This document shows positions 63,261-64,000 of a stretch of DNA of 64,000 nucleotides, in pieces. The stretch is from NCBI RefSeq assembly GCF_021789175.1, contig NZ_CP084560.1, positions 2,852,001 to 2,916,000 on the forward strand, written 5' to 3'. The stretch comes from Arthrobacter sp. FW306-2-2C-D06B. GTDB taxonomy: Bacteria; Actinomycetota; Actinomycetes; Actinomycetales; Micrococcaceae. Numbering within the stretch: position 1 is the first letter of the stretch; every line of letters begins with the position of its first letter. A program made the translations under genes and the position numbers. Under the pieces are notes generated by a model that made no database searches, was not told the DNA's origin, and worked only from the letters and a program-made list of their open reading frames with translations.

Positions 63261-64000
63261 AGCGCAGGCCGGTCTTCCGGTTGAGAGCCAGGTAGATGAG
63301 TTCGTCGATCAACTCGGCGTAGCCCAGGCCGGAAGCCGCCCACATTTGCGGATACATGCTCTTCGGGGTGAAGCCGGGCATCGTGTTGATCTCGTTGATG
63401 ATGAGTTCGCCGTCCGGAGTGTAGAAGAAGTCCACGCGGCTCAGGCCTTCTGCGCCCACAGCATCGAACGCAGCCGCCGCAAGCTCGCGGACGCGCGCAA
63501 TGGCCTCGTCCGGAATATCGGCCGGGCAGCTAAGGGCCGCGGCCCCGTCCTCCACATACTTGGCGTTGAAGTCGTAGAATTCGTGTTCGCCGGGAGCGAC
63601 GGCGATTTCCCCCGGCATGGAGGTTCGAGGAGCCGCCGTGCCACGTCCTTCAAGGACGGCGCACTCGATCTCACGGCCGACAATGCCGGCCTCGATCACC
63701 AGCTTGAGGTCGTGCCGCCGTGCTTCTTCAATGGCTGCGTCCAGTTCATCCATAGAATCCACTTTGGAAATTCCCATCGAGGAACCCGCGCGTGCGGGCT
63801 TCACGAAAACCGGGAACCCGAGGCGGTCCACGCGCTTGCGCACCGCTTCGGCGTCGTTGATCCATTCACGGTCAGTGACGGCGACATACGGCCCCACCGT
63901 CAGTCCGGCGGCTTCGAAAACGACCTTCATGAAATGCTTGTCCATGCCGACGGCGGATGCGAGGACCCCGGCTCCCACGTAACGGGTGTCGGACAGCTCC
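63259..64000 (-). CDS. ddl: D-alanine--D-alanine ligase (5' part beyond window)
   Basis: About 247 codons, open to the right edge, so the N-terminus is missing. It is an ATP-grasp enzyme: ELSDTRYVGAGVLASAVGMD, then VFVKPARAGSSMGISKV, REIECAVLEGRG, SRVDFFYTPDGELIINEINT (given as DFFYTPDGELIINEINT) and the C-terminal TMPGFTPKSMYPQMW. It makes D-Ala-D-Ala for peptidoglycan. Residue HEFYDFNAKY is the D-alanine/ATP lid. The in-frame ATG at 63978 lies inside the domain and is not the start. Confidence 0.95.
   Translation of the reverse strand, partial: ELSDTRYVGAGVLASAVGMDKHFMKVVFEAAGLTVGPYVAVTDREWINDAEAVRKRVDRLGFPVFVKPARAGSSMGISKVDSMDELDAAIEEARRHDLKLVIEAGIVGREIECAVLEGRGTAAPRTSMPGEIAVAPGEHEFYDFNAKYVEDGAAALSCPADIPDEAIARVRELAAAAFDAVGAEGLSRVDFFYTPDGELIINEINTMPGFTPKSMYPQMWAASGLGYAELIDELIYLALNRKTGLR

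Overview
The window is about 64 kb of high-GC actinobacterial chromosome, most like Arthrobacter sensu lato (Micrococcaceae). Supporting this are the dense coding with GTG and TTG starts, the fasR-fabD-fabH-acpP-fabF cluster beside a single-chain aceE, the actinobacterial DUF3052, DUF3145, DUF2469 and DUF3515 families, a cysteine-free L32 and tandem lepB genes. Genus is inferred from protein resemblance and gene order. Region 1 (1-13.8 kb) is accessory. A leftward hexonate/polyol catabolic cluster (L-idonate dehydrogenase, gluconate 5-dehydrogenase type SDR, 3-hydroxyisobutyrate dehydrogenase-like enzyme) faces a divergent 2-hydroxyacid dehydrogenase, an MHS-family transporter and an IclR regulator. 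A small membrane methyltransferase follows. Next comes a GntR/HutC (PhnF-like) regulator diverging from a tightly overlapping six-gene operon: binding lipoprotein, two permeases, ATPase, HAD phosphatase and a cytoplasmic alkaline-phosphatase-superfamily hydrolase. This looks like an organophosphonate or phosphodiester import-and-hydrolysis operon, with a PhnF-like operator just upstream of its first gene. Region 2 (13.8-26.4 kb) begins at a tRNA-Val(UAC) gene and holds a sirtuin, an AhpE-type peroxiredoxin with DUF3052, pyruvate dehydrogenase E1 (aceE), the FasR-controlled type II fatty-acid operon, DUF3145 and xerC. Region 3 (26.4-36 kb) is a conserved leftward housekeeping block. In transcription order it runs rpsP, khpA, rimM, trmD, rplS, lepB, lepB, rnhB, DUF2469, yraN, comM, dprA. 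Region 4 (36-44.2 kb) has a VOC protein, an amidohydrolase, thiC behind a TPP riboswitch, an alpha/beta hydrolase, ffh and a divergent glucose-6-phosphate dehydrogenase. Region 5 (44.2-64 kb) has amtB-glnB with candidate GlnR sites, an MFS exporter, the block DUF177-rpmF-rnc-mutM-smc-ftsY, coaD, a DapC/YbdL-type aminotransferase, a spermidine-synthase-like protein, rsmD, the block thiL-DAK2-recG, a DUF3515 lipoprotein and a D-Ala-D-Ala ligase cut by the right edge. The most useful observations are the organophosphorus operon and its operator, two 66-bp palindromic repeats next to the 3' ends of ffh and ftsY, a probable AUU start codon for the DUF177 gene, a terminator-shaped hairpin inside the first codons of the upstream lepB, candidate GlnR and IclR sites, and several proteins with altered metal-binding or active-site residues. 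No insertion sequence, CRISPR array, rRNA gene or replication origin was seen.
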